This document shows positions 33,429 through 33,688 of a stretch of DNA of 33,688 nt, piece by piece. The position numbers were made by a program, and so were the translations under genes. Each line of letters starts with the position of its first letter. Position 1 is the first letter of the stretch. The stretch spans positions 198,479 to 232,166 of the forward strand of contig NZ_LSNE01000005.1 in the NCBI RefSeq assembly GCF_001565895.1, in the 5' to 3' direction. The notes under the pieces are model-generated. The model was not told the origin of the DNA, did not search any database, and saw only the letters and a program-made list of their open reading frames with translations. This DNA comes from Paraglaciecola hydrolytica. Lineage in GTDB: Bacteria; Pseudomonadota; Gammaproteobacteria; Enterobacterales; Alteromonadaceae.

Positions 33429-33460
33429 AAGGCCAGTCGTTTTTACTACTGGCCTTTTTT
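33429..33460 (+). terminator. Rho-independent terminator upstream of the GntR gene
   Basis: 9-bp arms AAGGCCAGT/ACTGGCCTT with a 10-nt loop, followed by a run of six T on the plus strand (33455-33460). It lies 123 bp before the GntR ATG, and no plus-strand gene ends nearby. It could end a small RNA, attenuate a long GntR leader or insulate the regulator. Confidence 0.85.
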
Positions 33461-33547
33461 GTAGTGGGCAATATCTATTTCTAATTGCGTTATTAAGCCC
33501 AAAAAGGTTTGAATTAATTTAAATATGTCTGAAATGTTAAATAAATC

Positions 33548-33576
33548 TTGTGAATGTAAACATCATATGTTTATAT
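33548..33576 (+). promoter_or_regulatory. Promoter and autoregulatory operator of the GntR gene
   Basis: TTGTGA (33548-33553), a 17-bp spacer and TTATAT (33571-33576) form a candidate promoter, with the perfect operator AAACAT-CAT-ATGTTT (33558-33572) in the spacer. The expected start point falls at or next to the ATG at 33584, which suggests a very short or absent leader, unless transcription begins further upstream. Confidence 0.72.
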
Positions 33577-33583
33577 ATCTGCT

Positions 33584-33688
33584 ATGAGTGAAATGACGTA
33601 TTACGATTTAAAAAGCGCTGGCACTATTTCGCCAAGCATGTCGGTCCAAGTTGCAAGAGAACTGGGTCGTAGAATTGTGGCGGGGGAA
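33584..33688 (+). CDS. GntR (FadR-subfamily) regulator, N-terminus only, truncated by window edge
   Basis: 35 codons are visible before the window ends. The reading SMSVQVARELGRRIVAGE is the start of the winged-helix domain of GntR/FadR-subfamily repressors, which control sugar-acid and galactonate-type pathways in many proteobacteria. No Shine-Dalgarno sequence precedes the ATG; a second in-frame ATG is three codons further. A perfect copy of the 15-bp operator lies 12 bp upstream, so it is probably autoregulated and the controller of the polysaccharide genes. Effector domain, length and effector cannot be seen. Confidence 0.8.
   Translation, partial: MSEMTYYDLKSAGTISPSMSVQVARELGRRIVAGE

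Overview
The window looks like a chromosomal segment of a marine, red-algal-polysaccharide-degrading gammaproteobacterium of the Alteromonadales. The gene set resembles what I remember of Paraglaciecola and its relatives, but no rRNA or other marker gene is present, so the genus is inferred. The signs are GH16 enzymes (one strongly kappa-carrageenase-like), a very large TonB-dependent receptor, lipoprotein enzymes, and a moderately AT-rich composition.

Layout. (1) Positions 1-1958: an AT-rich gene for a secreted FnIII/lipase-like protein, interrupted by one in-frame TAG. (2) Positions 2585-21185, all on the minus strand: a polysaccharide utilization locus. In transcription order it encodes a 1221-aa TonB-dependent receptor, a surface lipoprotein, a kappa-carrageenase-like GH16 lipoprotein, a second GH16 with a C-terminal binding-like domain, a secreted two-repeat beta protein and a DUF6445/2OG-oxygenase-like protein. 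These are followed by a beta-helix lipoprotein on a Cys-rich repeat stalk, a PhoD-like metallophosphoesterase, a GH42-like GH-A glycosidase, a third GH16 and a secreted lactonase-like propeller. (3) Positions 22067-31520: a nitrogen-metabolism block. It holds TonB receptor, NCS1 permease, hydantoinase-A-like and DUF917 genes (minus strand), two Lrp/AsnC regulators placed tail to tail, and ocd-ctlX (plus strand; citrulline to ornithine to proline). (4) Positions 32130-33688: a fourth GH16 (minus) divergent from the start of a GntR/FadR-type regulator that runs off the window.

The main discovery is a 15-bp palindromic operator, AAACAT-CAT-ATGTTT. It occurs exactly in front of the receptor operon, the PhoD-like operon and the GntR gene itself, and with one mismatch in front of the fourth GH16. 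It always has the same orientation relative to transcription, and in three of four cases it fills the 17-bp spacer of a plausible sigma70 promoter. This predicts an autoregulated GntR repressor controlling the polysaccharide locus. I saw no copy in front of any nitrogen-block gene, so that block appears to sit inside the regulon as a separate unit.

How the genes could work together: surface lipoprotein and GH16 enzymes cut a galactan such as carrageenan, furcellaran or agar; the large receptor imports oligosaccharides; and the GH42-like, beta-helix and PhoD-like proteins trim galactose units or remove ester groups. No canonical S1 sulfatase is encoded in the window, so desulfation must be encoded elsewhere or be done by an unrecognised enzyme, for which the PhoD-like protein is one candidate.
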